In this document: piece by piece, positions 23,223 through 30,570 of the stretch
How the letters are laid out: the number at the start of each line of letters is the position of its first letter
Numbering within the stretch: position 1 is the first letter of the stretch
Assembly: GCA_964554415.1 (NCBI GenBank)
Contig: CAZKON010000007.1
Location: 1 to 36,098 of the forward strand
Length of the DNA stretch: 36,098 nt
Direction of reading: 5' to 3'
Source of the DNA: JAGVXD01 sp964554415
GTDB lineage: Archaea > Nanobdellota > Nanobdellia > Pacearchaeales > GW2011-AR1
Translations under genes and position numbers: made by a program
Notes under the pieces: generated by a model
The model's database searches: none
Told to the model about the DNA's origin: nothing
What the model saw: the letters and a program-made list of their open reading frames with translations, nothing else

Positions 23223-24461
23223 ATGGTGACTAAGTACGACGTTTTTGAAATCGTTTACAAACATAAGGCTTCTCTTAAACCCATAGAAGTTGTAAGGAAG
23301 CTTGACAAAGATAAAAGAGAATATCATGCCATACATAGGTATTTACGAGAGCTTGTAAAAGAAAAAGTCTTAATCAAGAAAAAAAATGGGTTTGAAGCTG
23401 AAGTAAGTGAAAAAACAGAACTTCTGTATAGACTTATCTATTATTGCCTAAAGAATGGAATAAATTACAACCTTATATTAGATAGCAACATTGCTCAATT
23501 CATAAGCAGAGCCTTGCAGAAAGAAGAAATAACTTCAAAGAATGCAAGCCTAAACCCGAGAACTCTGAAGAATTATATTGAGATACTTGATAAATATGGG
23601 CTAGTTCTTATAATCTCAGATAAGCCACTAAGGGCAAGAGTATTCTATAATGCACTTCTTAATAATCTTTTAGTTTATTTTGGGTATAAGCATTCAGTAA
23701 TTGTTGAGACGACAAAAGATTATATGGGTGAGATACATAAGGGTCTGGCTATCTATAGAAAATTAAAGAAGGAAAATGAAGTAGGTTTCGATAAAATTGT
23801 AAGTGAATTTGAGGTATCTTTTGTATATCATAGCTTATCTCTTGAAGGGAATCCCATCACTCTTCCCGATACCTTAAAAATATTAAAAGATGAAATAATT
23901 CCTGCAAATCTGAGGAGCATAGATGTTGAAGAAATTAAAAATTATCAGCAGGCAATCTTGCAGATGATTAAGGATGCAAATGAAAGGAAGTCTTTGAACA
24001 TTCAGGGTATATTGGATTATCACAGGCGTGCAATGGTTCATAAGCCGGAAATTGCTGGAAAAATAAGGCAGATTCCTGTACATATCAAAGGAAATTCCGA
24101 TTTTATAGTTACCAGGCCCGAGTTTATAAAAATAGAGTTGGATAAATTACTCGATAAGTATAATGAGTTTATCAAAAGAAAAAAGGTTTCCACAGAAGAG
24201 ATATTACAATTTGCAGTTTATCTCCACAATGAATTTCAGCATATTCATCCCTTTGAGGATGGAAACAGCAGGACAACAAGGTTGATTACGTTCCATCTTT
24301 TGCAGTCTCTAGATATTCCCATCTTAGATATTCCATTCGGTCTTTTAGATGAATATGTGCGCTACACAAAAGGATCAAGAAAAAGAGAAGATCAAAAATT
24401 ATATAATAATCTTCAGAAGATCATTTTATACAATCTTAAGAAAATTAATAAACGATTATAA
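23223..24461 (+). CDS. Fic-domain protein with N-terminal winged helix, copy 3
   Basis: 412 residues. The N-terminal region looks like a winged helix (FEIVYKHKASLKPIEVVRKLDKD, about residues 5-60), a middle helical region follows, then the Fic domain. The inhibitory motif SLSLEG is at residues 204-209 and the catalytic motif HPFEDGNSRTTR starts at H342. The usual GNGR is GNSR here; that Gly contacts the nucleotide phosphates in Fic enzymes, so nucleotide preference or rate could differ. An AGGAGGT site eight bases before ATG 23223 fixes the start. Unlike the other two Fic genes, its transcript has a leader. Confidence 0.88.
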   Translation: MVTKYDVFEIVYKHKASLKPIEVVRKLDKDKREYHAIHRYLRELVKEKVLIKKKNGFEAEVSEKTELLYRLIYYCLKNGINYNLILDSNIAQFISRALQKEEITSKNASLNPRTLKNYIEILDKYGLVLIISDKPLRARVFYNALLNNLLVYFGYKHSVIVETTKDYMGEIHKGLAIYRKLKKENEVGFDKIVSEFEVSFVYHSLSLEGNPITLPDTLKILKDEIIPANLRSIDVEEIKNYQQAILQMIKDANERKSLNIQGILDYHRRAMVHKPEIAGKIRQIPVHIKGNSDFIVTRPEFIKIELDKLLDKYNEFIKRKKVSTEEILQFAVYLHNEFQHIHPFEDGNSRTTRLITFHLLQSLDIPILDIPFGLLDEYVRYTKGSRKREDQKLYNNLQKIILYNLKKINKRL

Positions 24462-24570
24462 TTCTAAGTCAATCACTCTTTTGGTCTAGTTCTCTCGCAG
24501 ATGCCATCGCAGCATGCGCGTCTACATTTTTTACCCTTTTTTATGAACTTTCTGTTGTTACAGAGAATTC

Positions 24571-24647
24571 GGTTAATTGTGTTACTTTTTGTACCATATT
24601 CTCTGTCTGGATGATTAGGAAAACAGGAATCCAATTAACCTAATCAT
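24571..24647. repeat. two overlapping inverted repeats
   Basis: GGTTAATTG (24571-24579) pairs with CAATTAACC (24632-24640); ATGATTAGG (24611-24619) pairs with CCTAATCAT (24639-24647). They share two bases, so only one can form fully at a time. The 228-base gap holds no gene; the hydrolase TATA box (CTTATAAGG, about 24661) comes after both repeats. Confidence 0.45.
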
Positions 24648-24689
24648 TCATACCGTTAATCTTATAAGGTTTACCGCGTTTCTTTTTTC

Positions 24690-25364
24690 ATGAACGTGAA
24701 GGGAGTTAGACTTGAATTTCTAGGACATTCTGGATTTTTAATCAGTAATGATGAGGGTAAGCGGGTTGCTATAGATCCTTATATGGTCGCCGAGAGCATT
24801 GCGCCTGCAGATATAATCTTAATTACCCATAGTCATTATGACCATTGTAGTATTAAAGATATTATGCGCCTTGCACGACCAGGCACTTCAATAGTTGTGT
24901 CTGCTGATGCGCAGAGTAAAATCGCGCACATCGAGGGAGCAAACATGCAAATTATAGAAGTTGGCGATGAGCTTACGTTTGGAAATGTTAAGATTGAAGC
25001 TTTTCCTGCATATAATGTCAAAAAAGATTTTCATCCTAAATCAGAAGGATGGCTTGGATATTTGCTCAAGTTTGTAGGGGTGATTGTTTACCATGCAGGG
25101 GACAGCGATAAGATTCCTGAAATGGAAAAACTGACAGGTTATGGGAAACACGGAAACACTTTTGTTGTTTTGCTTCCAGTATCTGGAAAGTATACTATGA
25201 ATGCTAAGGAGGCGGCAGAGGTAGCCTCACTTTTGAGCCCTGATTATGCAATACCTATGCATTATGGTTCTGGGGTGATAGGCACCAAAGAGGATGCAGA
25301 ACAGTTTGTAAAATTGTGTGATGCTGTGAATGTTCATGCTGAAATTCTGGAGAAAGTAGTATGA
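24690..25364 (+). CDS. metallo-beta-lactamase-fold hydrolase (UPF0173 type)
   Basis: 224 residues, the size of UPF0173/UlaG-like hydrolases. The metal-binding motif HSHYDH is at residues 47-52. Others in order are GHSGFLI near the start, the AIDPYM strand, HAGDSDKIPEM and PMHYGSG near the end, all as in this family. No signal peptide is present, so it acts in the cytoplasm; the substrate is not known for most members. The TATA box about 27 bases before the ATG gives a leaderless start. Confidence 0.9.
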   Translation: MNVKGVRLEFLGHSGFLISNDEGKRVAIDPYMVAESIAPADIILITHSHYDHCSIKDIMRLARPGTSIVVSADAQSKIAHIEGANMQIIEVGDELTFGNVKIEAFPAYNVKKDFHPKSEGWLGYLLKFVGVIVYHAGDSDKIPEMEKLTGYGKHGNTFVVLLPVSGKYTMNAKEAAEVASLLSPDYAIPMHYGSGVIGTKEDAEQFVKLCDAVNVHAEILEKVV

Positions 25365-25370
25365 TGAACA

Positions 25371-25406
25371 TTTTCTCACTCAATTTTCTCACTCAATTTT
25401 CTCACT
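25371..25406 (+). repeat. 13-bp tandem repeat, 2.8 units
   Basis: TTTTCTCACTCAA is repeated exactly twice and then for ten more bases, just after the hydrolase gene and before the ftsZ promoter. Confidence 0.8.
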
Positions 25407-25489
25407 TGTGAATGTATTCTCTGTCATAGTCAAATATAAATACTCATAATGTTTTTGTCTTTCCAATAAGGTGAAAGGAGGTATAATAC

Positions 25490-26569
25490 ATGGTACTCGA
25501 TTTTGCAAAAGAGGCAATCCAGAATGCTGCTACACATAGCATTAACTTTGATGAATTGCGGGCAGGAAAGGCAAACATTAAGGTTGTTGGCTGTGGTGGC
25601 GCGGGATGCAATGCAATTACTTGGCTTTTCAATAAAGGCATAAGTGGCGCAACGATATATGGTATCAACACAGACGCTTTACACCTAAGTATTACTAAGG
25701 CTGATGAGAAGATTCTGATTGGAAAAGAACTTACTCGCGGTCTTGGATGCGGAGGTTTTCCCCAAAAAGGACGAGAAGCTGCAAAAGAATCACTTTCTGA
25801 GCTTAAGAAATCAGTAAGTGGTGCTGATATGGTTTTCGTCTTGACTGGTCTTGGCGGAGGTACTGGCACTGGCTCGGCACCTGTTGTCGGGCAATTGGCA
25901 AAAGAATCAGGCGCAGTAGTCATTGCGGTGGTTACGATGCCGTTTGACTGCGAAAAAGCCAGACATGAGAAAGCTGAGTTCGGATTACAGGAACTGACTG
26001 AAGTTGTTGACACGGCAATTATTATTGATAATAACCGTCTTGTTGACATTGCTGGTAACTTGCCCATGGAGCAGGCTTTCGCGGTCGCAAACGAGCTGGT
26101 CAGTACAATGATTAAAGGCATAGTGGAAACTATTACCTTGCCATCATTGATTAACTTAGACTATGCAGACGTTTCAGCGATAATGAAAAACGGTGAAGTG
26201 GCAGTTATTGGTATTGGCGAGAGTGATACGACAGCCAGAGTTGATGAAGCAGTAAGACAGGCATTGACGCATCCTTTGCTTGATGTTGATTACAAAGGCG
26301 CAACAGGAGCTCTGATTCACATTACCTGTGGACCAGACTTCAAGCTTGAGGAATTCGCCGGTGTTGGTGAGCTCGTTACTGAGAACATCAGCCAGGACGC
26401 TCAGGTTATTATTGGCGCCAGAGTCAACAAAGAGTTTGCCAACAAAGTGCGCGTCATTACTATCATGACAGGAGTTAAATCTCCGTATGTGATGGGCAGA
26501 CACTCACAGCGCGAGGAGCAGCATATGAAGTCTGAAATGTCTGATTTAGGCATTGAAGTCTTTAGATAA
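25490..26569 (+). CDS. ftsZ: cell division protein FtsZ
   Basis: FtsZ is the tubulin-like GTPase that forms the division ring. The nucleotide loop VGCGGAGCNA, the tubulin signature GGGTGTG at residues 122-128, and the T7 loop NLDYAD (222-227), which completes the GTPase site of the next subunit, are all present. At 359 residues it has a short N-terminal extension and a short, charged C-terminal tail (HSQREEQHMKSEMSDLGIEVFR). It has a TATA box (AATATAAATAC, about 25432-25442) and a strong AAAGGAGGT site, so unlike most genes here it is leadered. Whether it is FtsZ1 or FtsZ2 I cannot say. Confidence 0.96.
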   Translation: MVLDFAKEAIQNAATHSINFDELRAGKANIKVVGCGGAGCNAITWLFNKGISGATIYGINTDALHLSITKADEKILIGKELTRGLGCGGFPQKGREAAKESLSELKKSVSGADMVFVLTGLGGGTGTGSAPVVGQLAKESGAVVIAVVTMPFDCEKARHEKAEFGLQELTEVVDTAIIIDNNRLVDIAGNLPMEQAFAVANELVSTMIKGIVETITLPSLINLDYADVSAIMKNGEVAVIGIGESDTTARVDEAVRQALTHPLLDVDYKGATGALIHITCGPDFKLEEFAGVGELVTENISQDAQVIIGARVNKEFANKVRVITIMTGVKSPYVMGRHSQREEQHMKSEMSDLGIEVFR

Positions 26570-26627
26570 AGCTTAGCTTTATTTATTTATTTTTATTTTT
26601 TATTTTCTTGAAGGGGCGAAAGCCCCT
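26566..26627 (+). terminator. double terminator after ftsZ
   Basis: ATAAAGC-TTA-GCTTTAT overlaps the stop codon and is followed by a long T-rich run. A second hairpin, AGGGGC-GAAA-GCCCCT with a GNRA loop (26612-26627), comes next, followed by CTTGCTTTTT. Confidence 0.75.
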
Positions 26628-26706
26628 CTTGCTTTTTACAATCTTCCTTATTTCTCGCAGGTTTTCTGGTGTGCAAACATTAGAAGGCAAGTTATAGGAA
26701 ATCACT

Positions 26707-27462
26707 TTAATAATCGTAATTTCTAACGTGATGAGTGAGCAGATTGTCAAGAATCTCTGTTTTTACCGTAACTATTAATCTCTTTACTACTCTTGGCTTT
26801 TTTTGGAAGAAAATTTCTACAAACTTCCTGCCTGACTTTTTGTTCGTATATGCGACGGTTCTATTAAGAAAATTATGTATCGTAGCAGGGCTGGATATCA
26901 CTTGTCCATCGGATTCAATATTATAAAGATTTCTAATAATATCCCTAACTTCATGTATATAGAATGAAGAAGGATCTTGGCTTCTTAATCTTCTTAATTG
27001 CCATTCTACTAAATTTCCGAGCCTTTTAGTTAAGAACTGCTTTTTTATTTCTTCAGGTGTAGGTGGATCTCCACTTATGGTTTGTTCTGCTCCAAATTCA
27101 TATCTGCTGTATATCTCTTTCTCTGAATAACTATCCTTTCCTTTAGCTCTATATTTTTTTCCATTTCTCATAAATATCATATTAACTCCCTGATTTTCTA
27201 TATGTGTTCTCAATAATTGCTCAGGGTCTTCTGTAAGGTAGTGTACTTGATCAAGGATTTTTCTGTTAAGATATAACTCCCCTATTACTTCTATTAAAGG
27301 ATCTCTAAAGGACTCATAATAAAAGAGAGCTCCTCCCTCTCCCTTTATGGATTCATAGCAAGCTTTTTCTAAAGCTTGAAGTTGATTACCCTTTCTGGTA
27401 TATGGTCGATATGTCCAAATCTGGAGGATATCTTTGAACTTTTCGATGTTTTCTGGCTTCAT
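26707..27462 (-). CDS. hypothetical protein, 251 residues
   Basis: A soluble, charged protein with no signal or membrane segment. Patterns seen are EKACYESIKGEGGALFYYESF, a basic stretch RNGKKYRAKGKD, and LGNLVEWQLRRLRSQDPSSFYIHEVRDIIRNL in the second half, with a basic C-terminal part (FFQKKPRVVKRLIVTVKTEI). I do not recognise a family. It is divergent from the tandem-Lrp gene at 27570, with a TATA-like ACTTAAATAAC about 38 bases before its ATG, so it may be a target of that regulator. Confidence 0.6.
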   Translation of the reverse strand: MKPENIEKFKDILQIWTYRPYTRKGNQLQALEKACYESIKGEGGALFYYESFRDPLIEVIGELYLNRKILDQVHYLTEDPEQLLRTHIENQGVNMIFMRNGKKYRAKGKDSYSEKEIYSRYEFGAEQTISGDPPTPEEIKKQFLTKRLGNLVEWQLRRLRSQDPSSFYIHEVRDIIRNLYNIESDGQVISSPATIHNFLNRTVAYTNKKSGRKFVEIFFQKKPRVVKRLIVTVKTEILDNLLTHHVRNYDY

Positions 27463-27569
27463 TTTATCATTATTCCTTAAAAGCGTTATCTGTGTTATTT
27501 AAGTACTTTTCTTTCTAAAATTAAGAATAAAATGGAAATATTTATATATAAAGACAATTAATGATAACT

Positions 27570-28535
27570 ATGGCTCTTGAACTTGATCATACTGATAAAC
27601 GCATTCTTTTTGAGCTTGAGAGAAATGCGCGCCTTGCTGATGTTAAACTAGCGCGGATTGTGGGAAAGAGTAAGGATGCTGTGCGATATCGCATCAAGAG
27701 AATGGAGGAGGAAAGAGTTATTCAAGGATGGAAGACTTGGATTGATTTTTCTAAGCTGGGATTTATGACCTCTACTATTTATCTGACTTTGATTAATTTA
27801 CCCGAAAAGAGAGAGAAATTAATTGCAGAGATTAAGAAAGATCCGCGCGTGTACTGGATTGGTGTTGCAGAAGGAGCTTGGAACTTAGGTGTTACGTATT
27901 TTGTGACTTCAAATAAGGAGTTGTTTGAGCGTAAGAATGACCTTCTTGCACGGTATTCGGATTTAATTGTTGATTGTTATGTTACCACGCTAGTAAGTGT
28001 GAGCGTTCATGAAAAAACGTTTTTAGCTGGCGGAAAGTCTTCTCTTCTTACGTTTACTGAGCAACCCGAGCATTTGGAAATTGATTCTTTAAGTAAGAAG
28101 ATTCTTCAGGAAGTTTACTTTGATTCTCGAAAAAATGTTGCCACTATTGCCGATAATCTGCATACAACTGTGGATATAGTGCGTTTACGCATACGCAAGC
28201 TTGAGGAACAGCGTATTATTATTTGTTATACTCTTGCAATTGATTATCAGAACATAGGCTATGAATTTTACAAAGCCTCGGTGTATCTTAAGTCATTTAA
28301 GACGGAAACGATGGACGCAATAATGAAGTATGCTGAGCAAAGTGATGTTATTATCAATGTTGTTAAACAGATTGCACCTTGGGATCTTGAATTTGTTCTG
28401 TTTGCTCGAAGTTTTAAAGAATATAACGATGTGATCGGGGCATTTACGACTCATTTTAAGCACGCAGTGAAGAAGATTGATACGGCAATTATGAGTGAAG
28501 ATATTATTTTTCCGTGTTCGAAGTTGCCTTTGTGA
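27570..28535 (+). CDS. tandem Lrp/AsnC-type regulator, copy 4
   Basis: Two Lrp-type winged helices, at the N-terminus (LDHTDKRILFELERNARLA, then ARIVGKSKDAVRYRIKRM) and from about residue 174 (DSLSKKILQEVYFDSRKN, then DNLHTTVDIVRLRIRKL), each with a RAM-like part after it. I chose the second ATG (27570, MALELD) because the TATA box ATTTATATA is centred about 27 bases before it and only 18 before the ATG at 27561. Its stop lies two bases before the operator of vapBC. Confidence 0.87.
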   Translation: MALELDHTDKRILFELERNARLADVKLARIVGKSKDAVRYRIKRMEEERVIQGWKTWIDFSKLGFMTSTIYLTLINLPEKREKLIAEIKKDPRVYWIGVAEGAWNLGVTYFVTSNKELFERKNDLLARYSDLIVDCYVTTLVSVSVHEKTFLAGGKSSLLTFTEQPEHLEIDSLSKKILQEVYFDSRKNVATIADNLHTTVDIVRLRIRKLEEQRIIICYTLAIDYQNIGYEFYKASVYLKSFKTETMDAIMKYAEQSDVIINVVKQIAPWDLEFVLFARSFKEYNDVIGAFTTHFKHAVKKIDTAIMSEDIIFPCSKLPL

Positions 28536-28536
28536 A

Positions 28537-28578
28537 TTCCTACCCTTAGTAGGAAAAAGTTTAAATAGTTATTCCTAC
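28537..28578. promoter_or_regulatory. vapBC promoter with three copies of TTCCTAC
   Basis: TTCCTAC-CCTTA-GTAGGAA (28537-28555) is a perfect inverted repeat just before the TATA box (GTTTAAATAG), and a third TTCCTAC (28572-28578) lies just after it. This is the layout of an autoregulated toxin-antitoxin operator. Confidence 0.6.
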
Positions 28579-28589
28579 TCTTTTTAGCT

Positions 28590-28835
28590 ATGGAATTGAT
28601 ACGTGAATTGAAACCGAAGGGAATAGTTGTCATACCAAAGGATATACGTGAACAAATGAGAATTAAGGATCGAGATAAGATAGCATTAAGTGTGCGTGAT
28701 GGAGAAATTATTATTCGCAAACAACAAAATCCTGAAGAATGGCTCAAAAGTTTTCTTAAATACAGAAAGAAAGGAAAAAGTATGACACTCAAAGACATTA
28801 AGAGGTATGAAGAAGAAAGTTATGATTTACCTTGA
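28590..28835 (+). CDS. vapB: VapB antitoxin, AbrB/SpoVT type
   Basis: 81 residues. The N-terminal 47 form a swapped-hairpin AbrB domain (KPKGIVVIPKDIREQMRIKDRDKIALSVRDGEIIIRK pattern), which binds DNA; the C-terminal part (WLKSFLKYRKKGKSMTLKDIKRYEEE) is the toxin-binding tail. It overlaps the vapC start by 14 bases. Leaderless, TATA at about 28560. Repeated TTCCTAC sites around the TATA suggest autorepression. Confidence 0.88.
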   Translation: MELIRELKPKGIVVIPKDIREQMRIKDRDKIALSVRDGEIIIRKQQNPEEWLKSFLKYRKKGKSMTLKDIKRYEEESYDLP

Positions 28836-29220
28836 TGCCAATATCTTTATCTATGCAATCACAGGAGATTTTAAAAAATCAGAGTCTTGTTTGTCTATTA
28901 TAAATAAAGTGATTACGGGTAAAATGGAAGCATGTACCTCTCTTTTGACATGGGATGAAATCCTGTATGCGCTTAAGAGAGAGATTGGAAGAGAGAAAGC
29001 TCTTGAGGAAAGTAGAAAGTTCTTAGAGATTCCTAGTTTATATTTTATAGAAGTTGATGGGGTGGTAATTACTAAGGCTCAGATGATAGCTGAGTTGTAT
29101 CATTTAAATCCGCGGGATGCGATTCATGCTGCCACGGCAATCCTTAATAGGTGCAAAGAAATTTTCTCTGATGATCCTGATTTTGACCGAGTGAAAGGCT
29201 TGAAAAGAATTTCGCCTTAA
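28822..29220 (+). CDS. vapC: VapC toxin, PIN-domain ribonuclease
   Basis: VapC toxins cut RNA, often tRNA or rRNA, with a metal-dependent PIN active site. The acidic residues are present: D5 (MIYLDANIF), E46 (TWDEIL), D99 (NPRDAIHAA) and D117/D118 (FSDDPDFD). I start at ATG 28822, the normal family start; an ATG five codons earlier (28807) is also possible. It is the second gene of the pair with vapB, with overlapping ends, and its stop lies four bases from that of the convergent nitroreductase. Confidence 0.9.
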   Translation: MIYLDANIFIYAITGDFKKSESCLSIINKVITGKMEACTSLLTWDEILYALKREIGREKALEESRKFLEIPSLYFIEVDGVVITKAQMIAELYHLNPRDAIHAATAILNRCKEIFSDDPDFDRVKGLKRISP

Positions 29221-29223
29221 CTT

Positions 29224-29799
29224 TTACCGTCTTTCAGTGTACATCAGAGGCTCTTTAAAGAAGCTCGGAATCTCTTTCTGGTTCCATTTTTCCCAGTACA
29301 TGAAACCTTTTAGAGGGCGTTTATACTTTGGAGCAACTGGCTTTGCTTTTTCGTAACCCATTGGGATTAAGGCTTCGACTTGGATTTTTTCCGGTATCTC
29401 AAATAAACTTCTGATTTTTTTGTCTTCAAATGCTCCGACCCAGCATGCGCCAATTCCATCGTTAGCTAATTTTAAAAGGAAAGTCTGAATTGCCGCGCCT
29501 GCCTGCTGTCTTGAGTAGATTCTGCCGCGCTCGCCATACGTTTTTTCAAGGAGTTCTTCATCAGAACATACTACTGCAACCATACCAGCTTCACCAATCC
29601 AGAGTTGTTCTGCATATTCTGCAACTTTTGCTATTTTTTCAGGGTCAAAAGTAACAAGAATCTTAAGGTTATTACTGTTACCTGCGTAAGGAATCATACG
29701 GGCAGCATCAACAGCTTCCACAACATCTCTCCATCCTACTGTTTTTCCTTTATACGCACGAACTGAGTGGCGCTTGATTAGAAGAGAATCAAAGTCCAT
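29224..29799 (-). CDS. nitroreductase-family FMN oxidoreductase
   Basis: 191 residues. The FMN-binding start SLLIKRHSVRAYKGK, the central QQAGAAIQTFLLKLANDGIGACWVG helix, and VEALIPMGYEKAKPVAPKYKRPL near the end are all typical of the nitroreductase superfamily. It likely reduces an unknown small molecule with NAD(P)H in the cytoplasm. A TATA box (CCTTAAATATAC on the minus strand) lies about 25 bases before the ATG; the composite repeat copy 2 begins about 20 bases further upstream. Confidence 0.9.
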   Translation of the reverse strand: MDFDSLLIKRHSVRAYKGKTVGWRDVVEAVDAARMIPYAGNSNNLKILVTFDPEKIAKVAEYAEQLWIGEAGMVAVVCSDEELLEKTYGERGRIYSRQQAGAAIQTFLLKLANDGIGACWVGAFEDKKIRSLFEIPEKIQVEALIPMGYEKAKPVAPKYKRPLKGFMYWEKWNQKEIPSFFKEPLMYTERR

Positions 29800-29845
29800 G
29801 ACTTTTAGAGGGATTATGTATATTTAAGGTTATTTCTTTGGTTTA

Positions 29846-29990
29846 TTTCAAACTGGGTGTAATACCCCATCAGCTTGCTGCGGCTCAAAATGTAATTAGA
29901 GAATTCCGTCTTGAACCGAGTGCAATACCCCGCAGCTTGCTGCGGAGAGAGCGAAGCGAACGGTGGGATGCACGAGGTTAGAAATTCTCT
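29846..29990. repeat. composite double-hairpin repeat, copy 2
   Basis: Related to copies at 1790 and 32261. The left arm TTTCAAACTGG is kept but its partner has decayed. Stem 2 is AGAGAATT (about 29897) with AATTCTCT (29983-29990), where copies 1 and 3 have AGAGATTT / AAATCTCT, so one base pair has changed on both sides. Two AATACCCC...CAGCTTGCTG units are present. A 20-base insertion lies in the second loop. Confidence 0.7.
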
Positions 29991-30059
29991 TTATTTTGTT
30001 TTTTGACAAAGTGATGTCATGATTTCTCTTAGGTGAGTGTTATGGAGCTGAAGATTTAT

Positions 30060-30153
30060 ATCTATCGTTAATTCGGGTAATTTCATGACATATTTGTCCC
30101 GAATTCCCGTGATAGATAATTCGCAAACAAGTCATACAATCAAGCGAATTATC
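30060..30153. repeat. cluster of inverted repeats in a gene-free stretch
   Basis: ATCTATC (30060-30066) with GATAGAT (30111-30117) encloses AATTCGGG (30070-30077) with CCCGAATT (30098-30105); then GATAATTCGC (30115-30124) pairs exactly with GCGAATTATC (30144-30153). The first and last stems compete for bases 30115-30117. The stretch 29991-30215 has no convincing gene, so a structured RNA or regulatory region is possible. Confidence 0.45.
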
Positions 30154-30215
30154 CATATTTAAACTCTTCTTTTTCCGACGGGAAAACTTAAATACTCCTC
30201 TTTTGATGATTGTTG

Positions 30216-30557
30216 ATGAGTGAAAGTTTTTATTGCAAAAAATGCGGGCGAATGTTGACTGCATACGAACATCATGACAGGGTGTATGAAGTAGTATGCG
30301 TTTGCGGGCATACTAATCAAATTCATCAAGGACTAAAAGCAGGAGAGAAAGTAAGTTCGCGTGAAGAAGTAGGAACAGGAATTTCCGTGCCTGTAGAAAG
30401 CTCCGGATTTCCGCATAAATGCAAAAAATGCGGATATGGGGAATGTGTGCCTACACAGATTAATGCTTCTTACAGTGATGAATCTGATATTTACCTGTAT
30501 AAATGCAAAAAATGCGGGTTTGTTGAACGGCAGGCTGATGGGACAGGAAATACTTAG
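30216..30557 (+). CDS. TFS/RpoM-like zinc ribbon protein
   Basis: TFS rescues stalled RNA polymerase by stimulating transcript cleavage. The 113-residue protein has an N-terminal ribbon (FYCKKCGRML, then VVCVCG) and a C-terminal ribbon (HKCKKCGYGE to YKCKKCGF) with an acidic YSDESD hairpin tip in the position of the TFIIS/TFS catalytic DE. Spacing differs somewhat from classic TFS, so a divergent paralogue is possible. I start at ATG 30216, 26 bases after the TATA box ACTTAAATAC; two TTG codons precede it. Confidence 0.65.
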   Translation: MSESFYCKKCGRMLTAYEHHDRVYEVVCVCGHTNQIHQGLKAGEKVSSREEVGTGISVPVESSGFPHKCKKCGYGECVPTQINASYSDESDIYLYKCKKCGFVERQADGTGNT

Positions 30558-30570
30558 AGTTGGATGCTTA

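Noticed and set aside
25371..25406. CRISPR array
   Set aside because: The 13-bp units are directly adjacent without spacers, so it is a simple tandem repeat. No cas gene is present in the window.
30040..30264. 74-codon minus-strand ORF, or its shorter form from 30156 with a CxxC
   Set aside because: The only TATA-like element is about six bases before the internal ATG, and the sequence is largely made of inverted repeats.
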